From: an uncultured Sphaerochaeta sp.
GTDB taxonomy: Bacteria; Spirochaetota; Spirochaetia; Sphaerochaetales; Sphaerochaetaceae
Assembly (NCBI RefSeq): GCF_963667405.1
Contig: NZ_OY763408.1
Location: 1 to 64,000, forward strand
Direction: 5' to 3'
DNA: 64,000 bases
Part shown: positions 42,441 to 51,279 of the stretch, in pieces
Numbering within the stretch: position 1 is the first letter of the stretch
How the letters are laid out: each line of letters opens with the position of its first letter
The notes under the pieces: model-generated
The model's database searches: none
What the model saw: the letters and a program-made list of their open reading frames with translations, nothing else
What the model was told of the DNA's origin: nothing
Made by a program: the position numbers and the translations under genes

Positions 42441-43544
42441 ATGAAACCAACGTTGGAACTTGATATGTTTTCGGTGGTCCTGATGCTGTTTGCAATCATT
42501 CTTGCCTACAGGAGTGTGAGCACAAATCCTCGCAATCGGTGGTACATACTCTCCTGCCTCTCGCTCATGTTGCTCCTTGGCACTGAGTTGTTTGCCTATC
42601 AGGTTGACGATGTGGGTGTCGCCAGCCAGATTTTCTTCCACCGGTTCACCAATGTGCTTGGGTTCTCTCTCTCCCCGGTGGTCTGCTATTTCCTCTTGCA
42701 CTTCATCGGCTATTCGTACTACCGGAAACGAAGCCGGCTTCTACTGCTGCCCATGATTCTCAATGCCGCACTCAGTGCCCTCAGTTATCAGACTGGTTGG
42801 CTCTTTTATGTCGATCCGGTGAATGTGTACAGCCGTGGTCCCATCTATTTTGTTTCTGCGGTAATCACACTGTTCTACTATGCGTTGTGCATCATCCATC
42901 TCATCAAGACACTGAAGCGGTATGAGGCTTCTGACCGGCCCTTGCTCCTGTTCATCCTCATCATTCCTCTCTTTGGGTTTGCTGCACAGATGCTTTGGCC
43001 GTGGGTGCTTACACTCTGGCCGGGGATTGCCCTCTCCTTGTTGCTCTTTTATCTCTTTTTCCAGGAACAGCGCTACTCCATCGATGCTTTGACCGGTCTG
43101 CGCAATCGTTCGATCTTCATGCGTGATCTTTCCAATCTCCAGCACAGTTGCAAGGGACCGGCAACCGTTGTGGTGCTAGATGTGAATGATCTGAAAAAGA
43201 CCAATGACACCGAGGGGCACAGGAGCGGTGATGAGCTCTTGGTCATTGCCAGCGGCCTGGTGGAGCGATGTTTTCGCTCGATGGGAAAGGTCTATCGGGT
43301 AGGGGGGGATGAATTTGCCATCATCAGCGTCAATACACTCTCTGACAGTATTGAAAATGCTCTCTCCTTGCTCTCTCTCCAGATTGAACTGGCAAACAAG
43401 ACGCGCACGATCCCGCTCTCACTTGCCATCGGCAGTGCTTCCTGTGAGTCTTGCATCGGCAATATCTTCAACACCTATGTTGCATCGGACAATGCAATGT
43501 ATCTCAATAAGAAAGCAATGAAAGGGGAGGCAGGACGTGGATGA
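42441..43544 (+). CDS. Membrane diguanylate cyclase (7TM + GGDEF)
   Basis: A 367-aa protein with seven hydrophobic helices in the first 215 residues (FSVVLMLFAIILAY, WYILSCLSLMLLLGTELFAY, LGFSLSPVVCYFLLHFIGY and more), resembling the histidine-kinase 7TM sensor, and a C-terminal GGDEF domain. VGGDEF has its GGDEF at 288-292, and LDVNDLKKTNDTEGHRSGDEL is intact, so c-di-GMP synthesis is expected. No RxxD inhibitory site is visible. AAGGAATA precedes the ATG. It overlaps the creatininase-like gene by 8 bases, so the two are co-transcribed. Confidence 0.88.
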   Translation: MKPTLELDMFSVVLMLFAIILAYRSVSTNPRNRWYILSCLSLMLLLGTELFAYQVDDVGVASQIFFHRFTNVLGFSLSPVVCYFLLHFIGYSYYRKRSRLLLLPMILNAALSALSYQTGWLFYVDPVNVYSRGPIYFVSAVITLFYYALCIIHLIKTLKRYEASDRPLLLFILIIPLFGFAAQMLWPWVLTLWPGIALSLLLFYLFFQEQRYSIDALTGLRNRSIFMRDLSNLQHSCKGPATVVVLDVNDLKKTNDTEGHRSGDELLVIASGLVERCFRSMGKVYRVGGDEFAIISVNTLSDSIENALSLLSLQIELANKTRTIPLSLAIGSASCESCIGNIFNTYVASDNAMYLNKKAMKGEAGRG

Positions 43545-44253
43545 GTGTGTGCAGTATTCCTATCTGAGTGTGCCTGCCTTCCAGAAGCGGCTTGCAGAGC
43601 ACCCGGTTGGGTATCTGCCCTTGGGAACCTTGGAGTGGCATGGGTTGCACAACGTTCTGGGCAGTGATTCCTTGCAGGCGGAAGGCTTGTTCCTCCGTGC
43701 AGCCCGGCGGTTCGGGGGCATTGTGTTTCCCCCGCTGTTTGTGGGCCCCGACCGCATAGAGGATGCAGGTGAAGGGAGGCAATTCATCGGCATGGACAGC
43801 AGTGAGGCAACACGGCCTCACCAACAGTTGCCCGGCAGCTGTTACTGGGTGGGCAAAGGAGTTTTCCTCTCCTTGCTTGAATCCATCGTCGCCCAGGCCA
43901 AACGGGCAGGGTTCATCTGCCTTCTTGCTGATGGGCATGGGCCCAGCCGCAAAGCGTGGGCTGAGATGGCCCCGCTTTGGGAGAAGCAGTACGACATCAT
44001 CCTGCTCTCCTCAATCAATGACTTCGATCCGCTCACCTATCTCACACAGAATGATCATGCCGGCAAGATCGAGACATCGACCATGATGGCACTGCATCCT
44101 GACCTGGTCGACCTCTCCCGACTCGATCCTGCTTCCTGGCCGCTTGGGGTAAAGGGCGAGGATCCCCGTACCAGCAGTGCTTCGTGGGGCGAATACCTGC
44201 TTGAGACCACCGTACAGGCCATCGGAAGAAAACTGCAGGAGTTGGGTTTGTAA
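43537..44253 (+). CDS. Creatininase family protein
   Basis: A 238-aa amidohydrolase-like protein of the creatininase/FAPy-deformylase family. Metal-site motifs are PLGTLEWHGLHNVLGSDSLQAE near the start, LLADGHGPSR (the DGHG replaces the usual NGHGGN) and the Glu in KIETSTMMALHPDLVDL. The usual double His/Asp pattern is only partly kept, so the substrate cannot be named. The start is GTG 43537 with GGGGAGG eight bases upstream, overlapping the GGDEF gene. A 7-bp hairpin lies after it at 44287-44307 without a T-tract. Confidence 0.8.
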   Translation: MDECVQYSYLSVPAFQKRLAEHPVGYLPLGTLEWHGLHNVLGSDSLQAEGLFLRAARRFGGIVFPPLFVGPDRIEDAGEGRQFIGMDSSEATRPHQQLPGSCYWVGKGVFLSLLESIVAQAKRAGFICLLADGHGPSRKAWAEMAPLWEKQYDIILLSSINDFDPLTYLTQNDHAGKIETSTMMALHPDLVDLSRLDPASWPLGVKGEDPRTSSASWGEYLLETTVQAIGRKLQELGL

Positions 44254-44344
44254 GATTTTGCAAGCACGTCATCCGGTTATGTCATGGCATGGACAGTGTA
44301 TCCATGCGACTCTGCACCCATCATATGGATAAGGAGTGTTCGCT

Positions 44345-44812
44345 ATGGAAATGCAGTGTACGTCAATTGGCATCGTCTCGAAGGCAGGAGATTTTTCTCT
44401 TCTCATCGATGAGCCGTATCGAAAGGGTCTGGTAGGGCTTGAAGGCTTCGGCCATGTCCTGGTGGTCTGGTATGCAGACAAGATAGGCAATGCAGGCAGC
44501 GATCATGTGCTGTTCGGAAAGCCCTATACCAATGGTCCTGAGCAAATCGGGGTGTTTGCCACCCGTTCCCCGTATCGCCCGAACAGCATATGCATCAGTG
44601 TTGCCCAGCTTGTGTCGGTAGGGATCGAAGAGGGCAGGGTCGGGTTGGCTTGGCTTGATGCTGAGATGGGTACCCCGATACTTGACCTCAAGCCCTATCA
44701 TGGCAGCGAGGACCGTGTCAGGGACCTTGTCATGCCGTCCTGGTGCAACCATTGGCCGCACTATCTGGAGGAGAGCGAAGCTTTCAACTGGGAAGAGGAG
44801 TTTGCCTTCTGA
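44345..44812 (+). CDS. trmO: TsaA/TrmO-family tRNA methyltransferase
   Basis: A 155-aa beta-barrel methyltransferase related to TrmO, which N6-methylates t6A37 in tRNA-Thr using SAM. Recognised by ATRSPYRPNSI and LDAEMGTPILDLKPY. Compared with E. coli TrmO (235 aa) it lacks the C-terminal domain, like many short TsaA proteins. ATG 44345 is chosen with AAGGAG nine bases upstream rather than the GTG at 44336. Its last 29 bases overlap the convergent AraC gene. Confidence 0.85.
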   Translation: MEMQCTSIGIVSKAGDFSLLIDEPYRKGLVGLEGFGHVLVVWYADKIGNAGSDHVLFGKPYTNGPEQIGVFATRSPYRPNSICISVAQLVSVGIEEGRVGLAWLDAEMGTPILDLKPYHGSEDRVRDLVMPSWCNHWPHYLEESEAFNWEEEFAF

Positions 44813-45635
44813 TGGGGATGTAGATTTCGATCTGGTGCTCTCCTGTTGGATAGCGTTGGAACTCCCAGTTCCCCAAAGGCTGTGTTTCACTGTGGGCAAA
44901 GTAGGTGCCGTAGATGTACTGGTACGTACTTGGTATGCTGGTTACATCCTGGTCGTGGATGAAACGCACATATCGGCACGGTGGGATGCTCTTGAGGGTG
45001 AACAGGGGGTTCTGCTCAGAGCCCGGTTCAACCGGGACTGAGCAGAGGACACTCATGCCATCCGCTGCATCCTCCAGCCATGCTGAGTACTGGTAGCTTG
45101 CCCTGTCCCCGGGATGGGAGGGTATAAGGTGCTGATGCTTGGAGAAGTGTTGCCAGATCGTATGGAAGGACCTTGTCTCGGGGCCGATGAAGAAACTGAG
45201 TCCGCAGAGCAAAAAGCCGTCGAGCTCCAGCTCTTCTCCGCTGAGCGGCTGTGTTTCCTGCTTTCGTGCAGGGTGGATGCGTTCTTGCAGCACCCCTTCC
45301 TGGAGCCCTTGCTTCCGTATCACACTCGGGCTCTTGCCATAGCGGCGCTTGCAGCAGCGATAGAAGGTTTCATAGTCCTCAAAACCATGGCAAGCAAGCA
45401 GTTCTGCAAAGGGTCTCCCTTCAGGGAGGGCCTGGTGAAGCAGGCTTGCAAGCTGTCTTGCCTGCAAGTACTCCTTGAGTCTGAGGTCGGTATGGGAGGC
45501 GAAGAGTCTGGAGAAGTGGTGGGGGCTGTACCCACTTACCTTTGCAAGTGCCTGCACGCTGGCAAGAGGATGAGAGGTCCCCAGACTCTGTTCGAACCTG
45601 TCGAGTGTTTGCACCAGATTGTCATATCCATCCAT
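44784..45635 (-). CDS. AraC-family regulator with GyrI-like effector domain
   Basis: A 283-aa regulator. The N-terminal 110 residues contain the two AraC helix-turn-helix motifs (SVQALAKVSGYSPHHFSRLFASH and FAELLACHGFEDYETFYRCCKRRYGKSPSV). The C-terminal 150 residues are a GyrI-like/SOUL-type ligand-binding domain that ends with GEHQIEIYIPI. Proteins of this layout (Rob/BmrR-like) sense hydrophobic drugs. The start is ATG 45635 (MDGYDNLVQTL); there is no ribosome-binding site and a possible -10 (TACCCT) ends six bases upstream. DUF523 is transcribed divergently 37 bases away. Confidence 0.87.
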   Translation of the reverse strand: MDGYDNLVQTLDRFEQSLGTSHPLASVQALAKVSGYSPHHFSRLFASHTDLRLKEYLQARQLASLLHQALPEGRPFAELLACHGFEDYETFYRCCKRRYGKSPSVIRKQGLQEGVLQERIHPARKQETQPLSGEELELDGFLLCGLSFFIGPETRSFHTIWQHFSKHQHLIPSHPGDRASYQYSAWLEDAADGMSVLCSVPVEPGSEQNPLFTLKSIPPCRYVRFIHDQDVTSIPSTYQYIYGTYFAHSETQPLGNWEFQRYPTGEHQIEIYIPIRRQTPLPS

Positions 45636-45672
45636 GGAAAAAGGGTACCACACATGGTATGGTTCTTCCACG

Positions 45673-46113
45673 ATGAAAAAGCTCTTGTTGGTCAGTTCAT
45701 GCCTGCTTGGCTATCCCTGCCGCTACAATGGGACTGATGCCCCTTTTGCGCTGAGGCAGGAAGTTCTCGAAAACCATGAGGTCATTGCCGTCTGCCCTGA
45801 GGTGTTGGGAGGTCTTTCCACCCCGCGCCCTTGTGCAGAGCGGGTGGGAGACAGGGTGCTCAACCAGGCTGGCGAGGATGTGACCCCGGCCTTTGCTGAG
45901 GGTGCACGCATTGCCTTGCAATACGCACGAAAGAGGGGTTGTACCACTGCTCTTCTGATGGAGCGCAGTCCCTCCTGTGGGTATGGAATGATCTACGACG
46001 GCAGCTTTTCCTCACGTCTCATCCCTGGCAACGGTGTCTTCGCCCAATTGCTTGAGGATGAGGGGTTCACCATCCTCACTCCCAAGACAATCGGGGGTTC
46101 TTTGCCTTCTTAG
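45673..46113 (+). CDS. DUF523 family protein
   Basis: A 146-aa protein of the DUF523 family, recognised by KLLLVSSCLLGYPCRYNG, VCPEVLGGLSTPRPCAERV and LMERSPSCGYGMIYDG. Several Cys residues are well placed to bind a metal or Fe-S cluster. The function of the family is not established. ATG 45673 is preferred because the domain starts immediately after it; an upstream ATG lies inside the divergent AraC gene. It ends in a 4-base convergent overlap with the aldolase-like gene. Confidence 0.85.
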   Translation: MKKLLLVSSCLLGYPCRYNGTDAPFALRQEVLENHEVIAVCPEVLGGLSTPRPCAERVGDRVLNQAGEDVTPAFAEGARIALQYARKRGCTTALLMERSPSCGYGMIYDGSFSSRLIPGNGVFAQLLEDEGFTILTPKTIGGSLPS

Positions 46114-46712
46114 CTCTGGGCGTACGCTCTTGCCCGTTTCAATGCTTGGGTGACCTTTTCCCAATCCTGCCCATCGCGCAACATCCAACTGCCGGTCATG
46201 CCCAGCACATGGGGATTGGACAGGTAACTCTCTGTCGTCGCTTCCTCGATGTGTCCGGCGACAAAGAAGGAGAAGTTGCCCTCCTGCGCCATCCTGTCGA
46301 CGAATGCGAGGCCTCCGAGCTCCTCCACAGGGAAGCAGCCAAGTACTTCAAGATTGAACTGCTTGGCTAGGGATGCCTGGGTGGTTACCGGGAAAATGGG
46401 TATTGATCGACTCTGGCAGAGCCCGATCATCTGCTCATCAAAGCAGGGGGAAAAGATGAAGGCTGCCCCGTTGTCCAAGGCTTGTACGGCTTGCTCGTAG
46501 GTTTGTACGTTGCCGGCTCCTGCAAGGATGTCTCCTTGCATGGCCAGGTAGCGCAGCAGCTGCAGGCCTTCGGGGTGTTGCATCGAAACGTTGACGGCTC
46601 CCACGCCGCTGGATCTCAGTGCTTTCGCCAGCTCCGGTCCTGCATCCTTGGTATAGGCCTTTGCCATGGGGATGCAACGGATCTGGGCCAATGTCTGGGT
46701 GGTCTTGTCCAT
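46110..46712 (-). CDS. KDPG-aldolase-like (Eda fold) protein lacking catalytic residues
   Basis: A 200-aa TIM-barrel protein that aligns along its length with 2-dehydro-3-deoxy-6-phosphogluconate aldolase: GVGAVNVSMQH with VRVLEVTLRT, GAGNVQTYEQA with GAGTVLNPQQ, FIFSPCFDEQM with FAISPGLTEPL, and GSWM near the end. The catalytic base Glu45 of E. coli Eda aligns with Asn41, Arg49 with Gln45, and the Schiff-base Lys133 with Gly125. It is therefore unlikely to cleave KDPG. ATG 46712 has AGGAGG before it. It lies 26 bases after the MATE gene on the same strand. Confidence 0.75.
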   Translation of the reverse strand: MDKTTQTLAQIRCIPMAKAYTKDAGPELAKALRSSGVGAVNVSMQHPEGLQLLRYLAMQGDILAGAGNVQTYEQAVQALDNGAAFIFSPCFDEQMIGLCQSRSIPIFPVTTQASLAKQFNLEVLGCFPVEELGGLAFVDRMAQEGNFSFFVAGHIEEATTESYLSNPHVLGMTGSWMLRDGQDWEKVTQALKRARAYAQS

Positions 46713-46738
46713 CTTGCTTGCCTCCTGATGGTTCCAGT

Positions 46739-48079
46739 CTACTTGGTTTGTGCCATCCAGTCGACCAGAAAATAGTAGAGGATGAAAATGATGCTGCTGA
46801 TCGTCCAGGTAACAGGGTATGCCCAGAACACCACCCGGATGTCGAGAAAGAGGGAGAGGCCTACCTTGATGAAGATGATGCGGAACACGCACCAGATTGC
46901 AAGCATGACGCTCATCGGCACGATTGATCGTCCTGCTCCACGGAAGATTCCTGTCATGACATGGCTGAGTGCAAGAGCCCACATGAAGAAGCTGGAGATC
47001 ATTGCTTTCTCGATCCCGATTGCAATGACTGCCGGGTCGCGGCTGAAGAGACTGATCAGGGGGTGGGCACCTACGTAGAGCAACAGGCCGATGGATTCGG
47101 CCAGAAGCATGGCGAAGATGGCCCCGAACCGGGCGGCTTTGCGAACCCGTTCATACTCCCTTGCCCCCAGATTCTGCCCGGTGAAGGTTGTCAGGGCAAG
47201 GGCGAAGGCAGTGATGGGGATGAAGGCAAAGCCTTGGATACGCATGAAAGCTCCGTTTCCAGCCATCGCATCTGCGCCAAAAAGGTTGATGGAAGCCTGC
47301 AGGATGACATTTGCAAATGACGTCACCGAGTTCTGGATGCCCGCTGGGATGCCCAACCTGAGGATCTGGCGCAAAAGATGGGAGTGGAATCTGAGGGAAC
47401 GCAGCCGTACCCGGACCAGGTCCTTGGTGGTGAACAAGAGGCGGAAACAGAGAAAAGCGCTCACCCCTTGGGAGATGACCGTGGCATAGGCGGTTCCGGC
47501 AATGCCAAGATGCAAAACTCCCACGAAGACAAGGTCGAGTACGATGTTCAGGATTGCAGCCACAACCAGATAGTAGAGCGGATGCTTGCTGTCCCCGACT
47601 GCCTGCAGGATTCCGGTGGCTGTGTTGTAGAGTACCAGGGTGCTGATTCCCAGAAAGTAGATTCTTACATAGAGAGACGCATCGTCATAGACTTCGGCAG
47701 GGGTCTTCATCCAGGTGAGGATGAGTGGGGTGAGATAGTACCCCAGCACGGTCAACACGACACTGCTCGCGAGTCCGAATGCCACCGAAGTATGGACCGC
47801 CTTTCCGACCTCTTCCTTGTTCCCCTCGCCAAACGAGGTTGAGATGACCACTCCGGCCCCAACGAAGATTCCTTGGAAAAGGCCGACAAGGAGCATGGTC
47901 AGGCTTGCGATGGAGGAAATGGCTGCCAAGGCTTCCTTGCCGACAAAGTTGCCGACTACCAATGAGTCTGTGGTATGATACAGTTGTTGGAACAGATTGC
48001 CGAGGAAAATGGGAATTGCAAAGGAAAGAAGGTTCCTTTGTATCGAGCCCTTGGTCATCAGTTTTACGTGCGTTCCCAT
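46739..48079 (-). CDS. MATE-family efflux transporter
   Basis: A 446-aa protein with about twelve membrane helices in two similar halves, matching the DinF/NorM-type Na+- or H+-driven exporters (ILSFAIPIFLGNLFQQLYHTTDSLVVGNFVG at the start, QNSVTSFANVILQASINLFG in the second half). The FQQLYHTTDSLVVG motif is typical of the family in Firmicutes and spirochaetes. The ATG has no Shine-Dalgarno and is ten bases after a -10 box. The aldolase-like gene follows on the same transcript. Confidence 0.9.
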   Translation of the reverse strand: MGTHVKLMTKGSIQRNLLSFAIPIFLGNLFQQLYHTTDSLVVGNFVGKEALAAISSIASLTMLLVGLFQGIFVGAGVVISTSFGEGNKEEVGKAVHTSVAFGLASSVVLTVLGYYLTPLILTWMKTPAEVYDDASLYVRIYFLGISTLVLYNTATGILQAVGDSKHPLYYLVVAAILNIVLDLVFVGVLHLGIAGTAYATVISQGVSAFLCFRLLFTTKDLVRVRLRSLRFHSHLLRQILRLGIPAGIQNSVTSFANVILQASINLFGADAMAGNGAFMRIQGFAFIPITAFALALTTFTGQNLGAREYERVRKAARFGAIFAMLLAESIGLLLYVGAHPLISLFSRDPAVIAIGIEKAMISSFFMWALALSHVMTGIFRGAGRSIVPMSVMLAIWCVFRIIFIKVGLSLFLDIRVVFWAYPVTWTISSIIFILYYFLVDWMAQTK

Positions 48080-48089
48080 ATGATCTTGT

Positions 48090-48118
48090 ACTCTAGTCCA
48101 TCAGAGCCTTTCATGCAA
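48090..48118 (-). promoter_or_regulatory. Promoter of the MATE/aldolase-like unit
   Basis: Minus-strand TTGCAT (48118-48113), 17-base spacer, TAGAGT (48095-48090), then ten bases to the ATG. The mRNA leader would be only a few bases. Confidence 0.5.
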
Positions 48119-48232
48119 TCCTCAATGTATTCGGGCAAAGCCTTACATTTCCTGTAGCATGTATGGTAGTTCTGGTTATATACTCAGCAGATGTAGTACC
48201 GTCTTTGCTGATGGCTGAGGAAAGGGAGATGC

Positions 48233-50695
48233 GTGTTGAAACGAACGATTGTTACCGTAGGAGTGCCGCCAACGGAATTGGCGCAGATACGCACCTTCCT
48301 CGATAACGGGTATGCCTGCTCGTCTCTTGGGGTTGATGAGTATCTGCACCATCTGAATACTGCGGTTGTGGCTGAGCTCACCATTCTGGACGAGTCAGTG
48401 GTGACCGACGAGCTCTGTCCGCTCTTGGAGTCCTTGCAAACAAAAAAGCCGGTATTGGTGTTTGGCCGAACCCTCTCCCCTGCATGCCCGGCTTGGTGGG
48501 GGCGCCTTGCGAAACCCCTTCGGGCAAAGGACCTCTTTTTCCAGTTGGAGCGCCTGTTCGGCAAACCCGATCTTGATCTGCTGGAAGAGCGGCTTGAGGA
48601 ACAGACATCCCTTTTCAACGCCATCTTTTGGCAGGCTCCGATGGGTATCACCATCTCCCATGGGAAAAATCCTGCAGATGGACGTATCAGTGAGCTGTTC
48701 AACGTAAATCCCAAGTTTGTGGAAATAACCGGCCGCGACAAGGAAGAACTCAAGGAGTTGGGTTGGGCGAGCATCACCCATCCCGATGACTTGGTCAAGG
48801 ACATGGAGTATTTCACCCAGTTGCAGGAAGAAAAGATCTCCTCCTACTCCATGGAGAAGCGCTATCTCAAGCCCGATGGCTCCTATGTGTGGGTTGATAT
48901 GGTGGTTGCTCCTCTTGCCCTTGCCAATGGCCATGATTACAACCATATCTGCCTGGTGCAGGATATCACCCAACGCAAGGGGTTTGAACAATCGCTGAAG
49001 GAGAGTGAGCGAAGCAAGTCAGTGCTGCTTTCCCATCTTCCGGGCATGGCCTATCGTTGCAAGCATGACCGCCAGTGGACCATGCTCTTCGTTTCGGAAG
49101 GGTGCAGGGACCTTACCGGCTATGAACCGGAAAGCTTGGTGTCCAACCGTGACCTCTCGTTCAACGACCTGATAGTCGATTCTTATCAGGAGGTGATCAA
49201 CAGGGAGTGGGAACGGACGTTGGCCCTGCATGTGCCGTTTCGCTACGAGTACGAGATCATCACCAGTTCCGGAGAACGCAAATGGGTCTGGGAGATGGGG
49301 CAGGGCGTTTACGATGAGCATGATCAGGTCCAGGCGTTGGAGGGTATCATCCTCGATATTTCCGATCGCAAGCGCATCGAGCATGAGCTGACGTTCATCA
49401 ACGAGCACGATGGATGGACCGGCCTGTACAACCGGACCCATCTGGAGGCTCAGCTGCGTGCCGATACAGAACGGAATGTGAGCCTGAAGCGGAGTCTGGT
49501 CACCATCAACATCAGTGCCCTGCACTCCTCAAGTCTCACCTATGGCCATCAGTATGCACAGGAGATCCTGAAACGGGTGGCCCAAAGCTTGGAGACCCTG
49601 TGCCGGGAGGGCAGCACCCTGTGCAAGACACACGAGTATCGCTTCACCTTCTATGTGAAGTGCCTTGGCAACAAGGATAGCATCAGATTGTTCTGCCAGG
49701 AAATCTCGAGTCTTCTCGAAACACTGCTGGCGGTGGAGGGCATCGGTTGGGGCATCGGGGTGGTGGAGATTGACGCCTCCAATGCAAGGGATGTGGATCA
49801 GCTCTTGCGCAACGTGCTTGTTGCCTCGGAGAGATCGCTGCTTGCCTGGGGAAGCGAGAATCCATTCTGCTTTTTCGACAAGCAAATGGAGGAACAGATG
49901 TTCCGTGAGGAGGAGATCACCAGCGAACTGATGCATCTCGCCTCAGGAGAGGGCATGGGATCATTGTTTCTCCAATACCAGCCCATCTACGATCTGGCTA
50001 CCGATTCCATCTGTGGCTTTGAGGCTCTTGCTCGACTGCGGACACCCAATCTCGGACTCATCTCTCCGGTCGAATTCATCCCCATCACCGAGAAGACCAA
50101 GCTCATCATTCCCTTGGGGGAAACCCTCATGCTCCAAGCCTTCCGATTCCTCAATCTGCTTCGCGGGCAAGGCAGCAACCACATCAGTGTTTCGGTCAAT
50201 GTTTCGGCGATCCAGCTGCTCCGCCATGATTTCATCCCCTCGTTGCAGAGGATGATCAAGGCGATGCAGATCGATCCCCGGAATCTTATCCTGGAGATCA
50301 CCGAATCGGTCTTCGCCTCCAACTACCAGGAGATCAATCGTCTCTTGGGGCAGTTGCAGAAGATCGGCATCAAGATTGCCATGGATGACTTTGGTACCGG
50401 CTACTCATCACTGGCCAGGGAGCGTGAACTGAACGTCAACTGCCTGAAGATCGACAAATTCTTCATCGACAAGCTGATGGTTCTCTCCGATGATGAGGCC
50501 ATCAGCGGGGATATCATCTCCATGGCCCATAAGCTGGGCCATAGTGTGGTGGCAGAGGGAATTGAGCATGAGCGCCAACTTGCCTACCTCAGGCGGTTCC
50601 ACTGCGACAAGATCCAGGGCTACCTGATATCCCGCCCCCTTGATGAGGAAGCAGCCCTGAAGCTGGCCAGGTCAGGTCAGGTTCCCAGTATCTGA
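48233..50695 (+). CDS. c-di-GMP phosphodiesterase: receiver-like + PAS-PAS + degenerate GGDEF + EAL
   Basis: An 820-aa cytoplasmic signalling protein. Residues 1-110 resemble a receiver domain without a clear phospho-acceptor. Two PAS domains follow (about 125-255 and 260-385; QDITQRKGFE and LDISDRKRIE mark their ends). A GGDEF-like domain at 390-545 has HEYRF at 467-471 instead of GGDEF, so it cannot be a cyclase. The EAL domain (560-810) keeps all catalytic motifs: E597 in EALARL, VSVNVSA, LEITES, MDDFGTGYSSL, LKIDKFF, AEGIEHE and IQGY. It should degrade c-di-GMP. The start is GTG 48233, with AAAGGGAG upstream. It ends in a 19-base convergent overlap. Confidence 0.9.
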   Translation: MLKRTIVTVGVPPTELAQIRTFLDNGYACSSLGVDEYLHHLNTAVVAELTILDESVVTDELCPLLESLQTKKPVLVFGRTLSPACPAWWGRLAKPLRAKDLFFQLERLFGKPDLDLLEERLEEQTSLFNAIFWQAPMGITISHGKNPADGRISELFNVNPKFVEITGRDKEELKELGWASITHPDDLVKDMEYFTQLQEEKISSYSMEKRYLKPDGSYVWVDMVVAPLALANGHDYNHICLVQDITQRKGFEQSLKESERSKSVLLSHLPGMAYRCKHDRQWTMLFVSEGCRDLTGYEPESLVSNRDLSFNDLIVDSYQEVINREWERTLALHVPFRYEYEIITSSGERKWVWEMGQGVYDEHDQVQALEGIILDISDRKRIEHELTFINEHDGWTGLYNRTHLEAQLRADTERNVSLKRSLVTINISALHSSSLTYGHQYAQEILKRVAQSLETLCREGSTLCKTHEYRFTFYVKCLGNKDSIRLFCQEISSLLETLLAVEGIGWGIGVVEIDASNARDVDQLLRNVLVASERSLLAWGSENPFCFFDKQMEEQMFREEEITSELMHLASGEGMGSLFLQYQPIYDLATDSICGFEALARLRTPNLGLISPVEFIPITEKTKLIIPLGETLMLQAFRFLNLLRGQGSNHISVSVNVSAIQLLRHDFIPSLQRMIKAMQIDPRNLILEITESVFASNYQEINRLLGQLQKIGIKIAMDDFGTGYSSLARERELNVNCLKIDKFFIDKLMVLSDDEAISGDIISMAHKLGHSVVAEGIEHERQLAYLRRFHCDKIQGYLISRPLDEEAALKLARSGQVPSI

Positions 50696-51213
50696 GCAAG
50701 CTGGCTTCGGCTCTCCTCGGAGAAGGCTCCCTTCACGAACCCTTTGACTGTGCCATCCTGGGTGAGAACCACCAAAGTCGGTTGCCCATCGATGGTGATG
50801 CCGGCTTCCGAAGCGAACCGTTCTGCCTTGGACAGAAACAGCACCATGCCGAAGGATGGTTCAACCACTTGCTCATACTCTTTGGCAATGCCCTTGCGGA
50901 TGGCTCCCCGTACGAAGAACGGGGCCCCATCGATGACCGCCACGTGGTAGATGGGTACCTCGCGCAACGGGCTTCCCGTCTCGACCAGTCGCTTTTGCCA
51001 CTCGATGAATTCCACTTGCTGCTCTTCCCCGTTCTTTCGCGAGGAGCTGAGGGTGATGGCCACCACAATGGGCTCTGGGGAGAGCAGGTCATCGGGGAAA
51101 ACGATCTCCTGATCGGCGAATGTCTTGCCTTCGACCGAAGGGAACGAGGCCCCACTGAGGGGAACCAGAGAGAGGCACACTGCCAAGCATACAGCCAACA
51201 GAAGGTGTTTCAT
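50677..51213 (-). CDS. Exported thioredoxin-fold protein, YtfJ-like
   Basis: A 178-aa protein with a signal peptide (LLLAVCLAVCLSLVPLSGA). The body has a thioredoxin-like order of strands and helices, and its end (VVLTQDGTVKGFVKGAFSEESRSQLAQIL) and the FFVRGAIRK segment resemble E. coli YtfJ. There is no CxxC motif, so it is not a thiol-disulfide oxidoreductase. The function is unknown. ATG 51213 lies six bases after a TATACT -10 box; GGGAG is too close to the ATG to serve as ribosome-binding site. Confidence 0.65.
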   Translation of the reverse strand: MKHLLLAVCLAVCLSLVPLSGASFPSVEGKTFADQEIVFPDDLLSPEPIVVAITLSSSRKNGEEQQVEFIEWQKRLVETGSPLREVPIYHVAVIDGAPFFVRGAIRKGIAKEYEQVVEPSFGMVLFLSKAERFASEAGITIDGQPTLVVLTQDGTVKGFVKGAFSEESRSQLAQILGT

Positions 51214-51279
51214 GCTCCCAGTATAGGCCAGGATTTCCTTTCTGTGCACAGAATATGAAGAAAGACAGGTCTCTTGTGC

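Noticed and set aside
44287..44307. GCATGGA/TCCATGC hairpin after the creatininase-like gene as a terminator
   Set aside because: The 7-bp stem has no T-tract after it on either strand, so a terminator call is not supported.
46713..46982. 90-codon N-terminal extension of the aldolase-like gene
   Set aside because: It runs antisense-free into the MATE gene on the same strand in another frame, and the Eda-like domain starts right after ATG 46712, which has AGGAGG.
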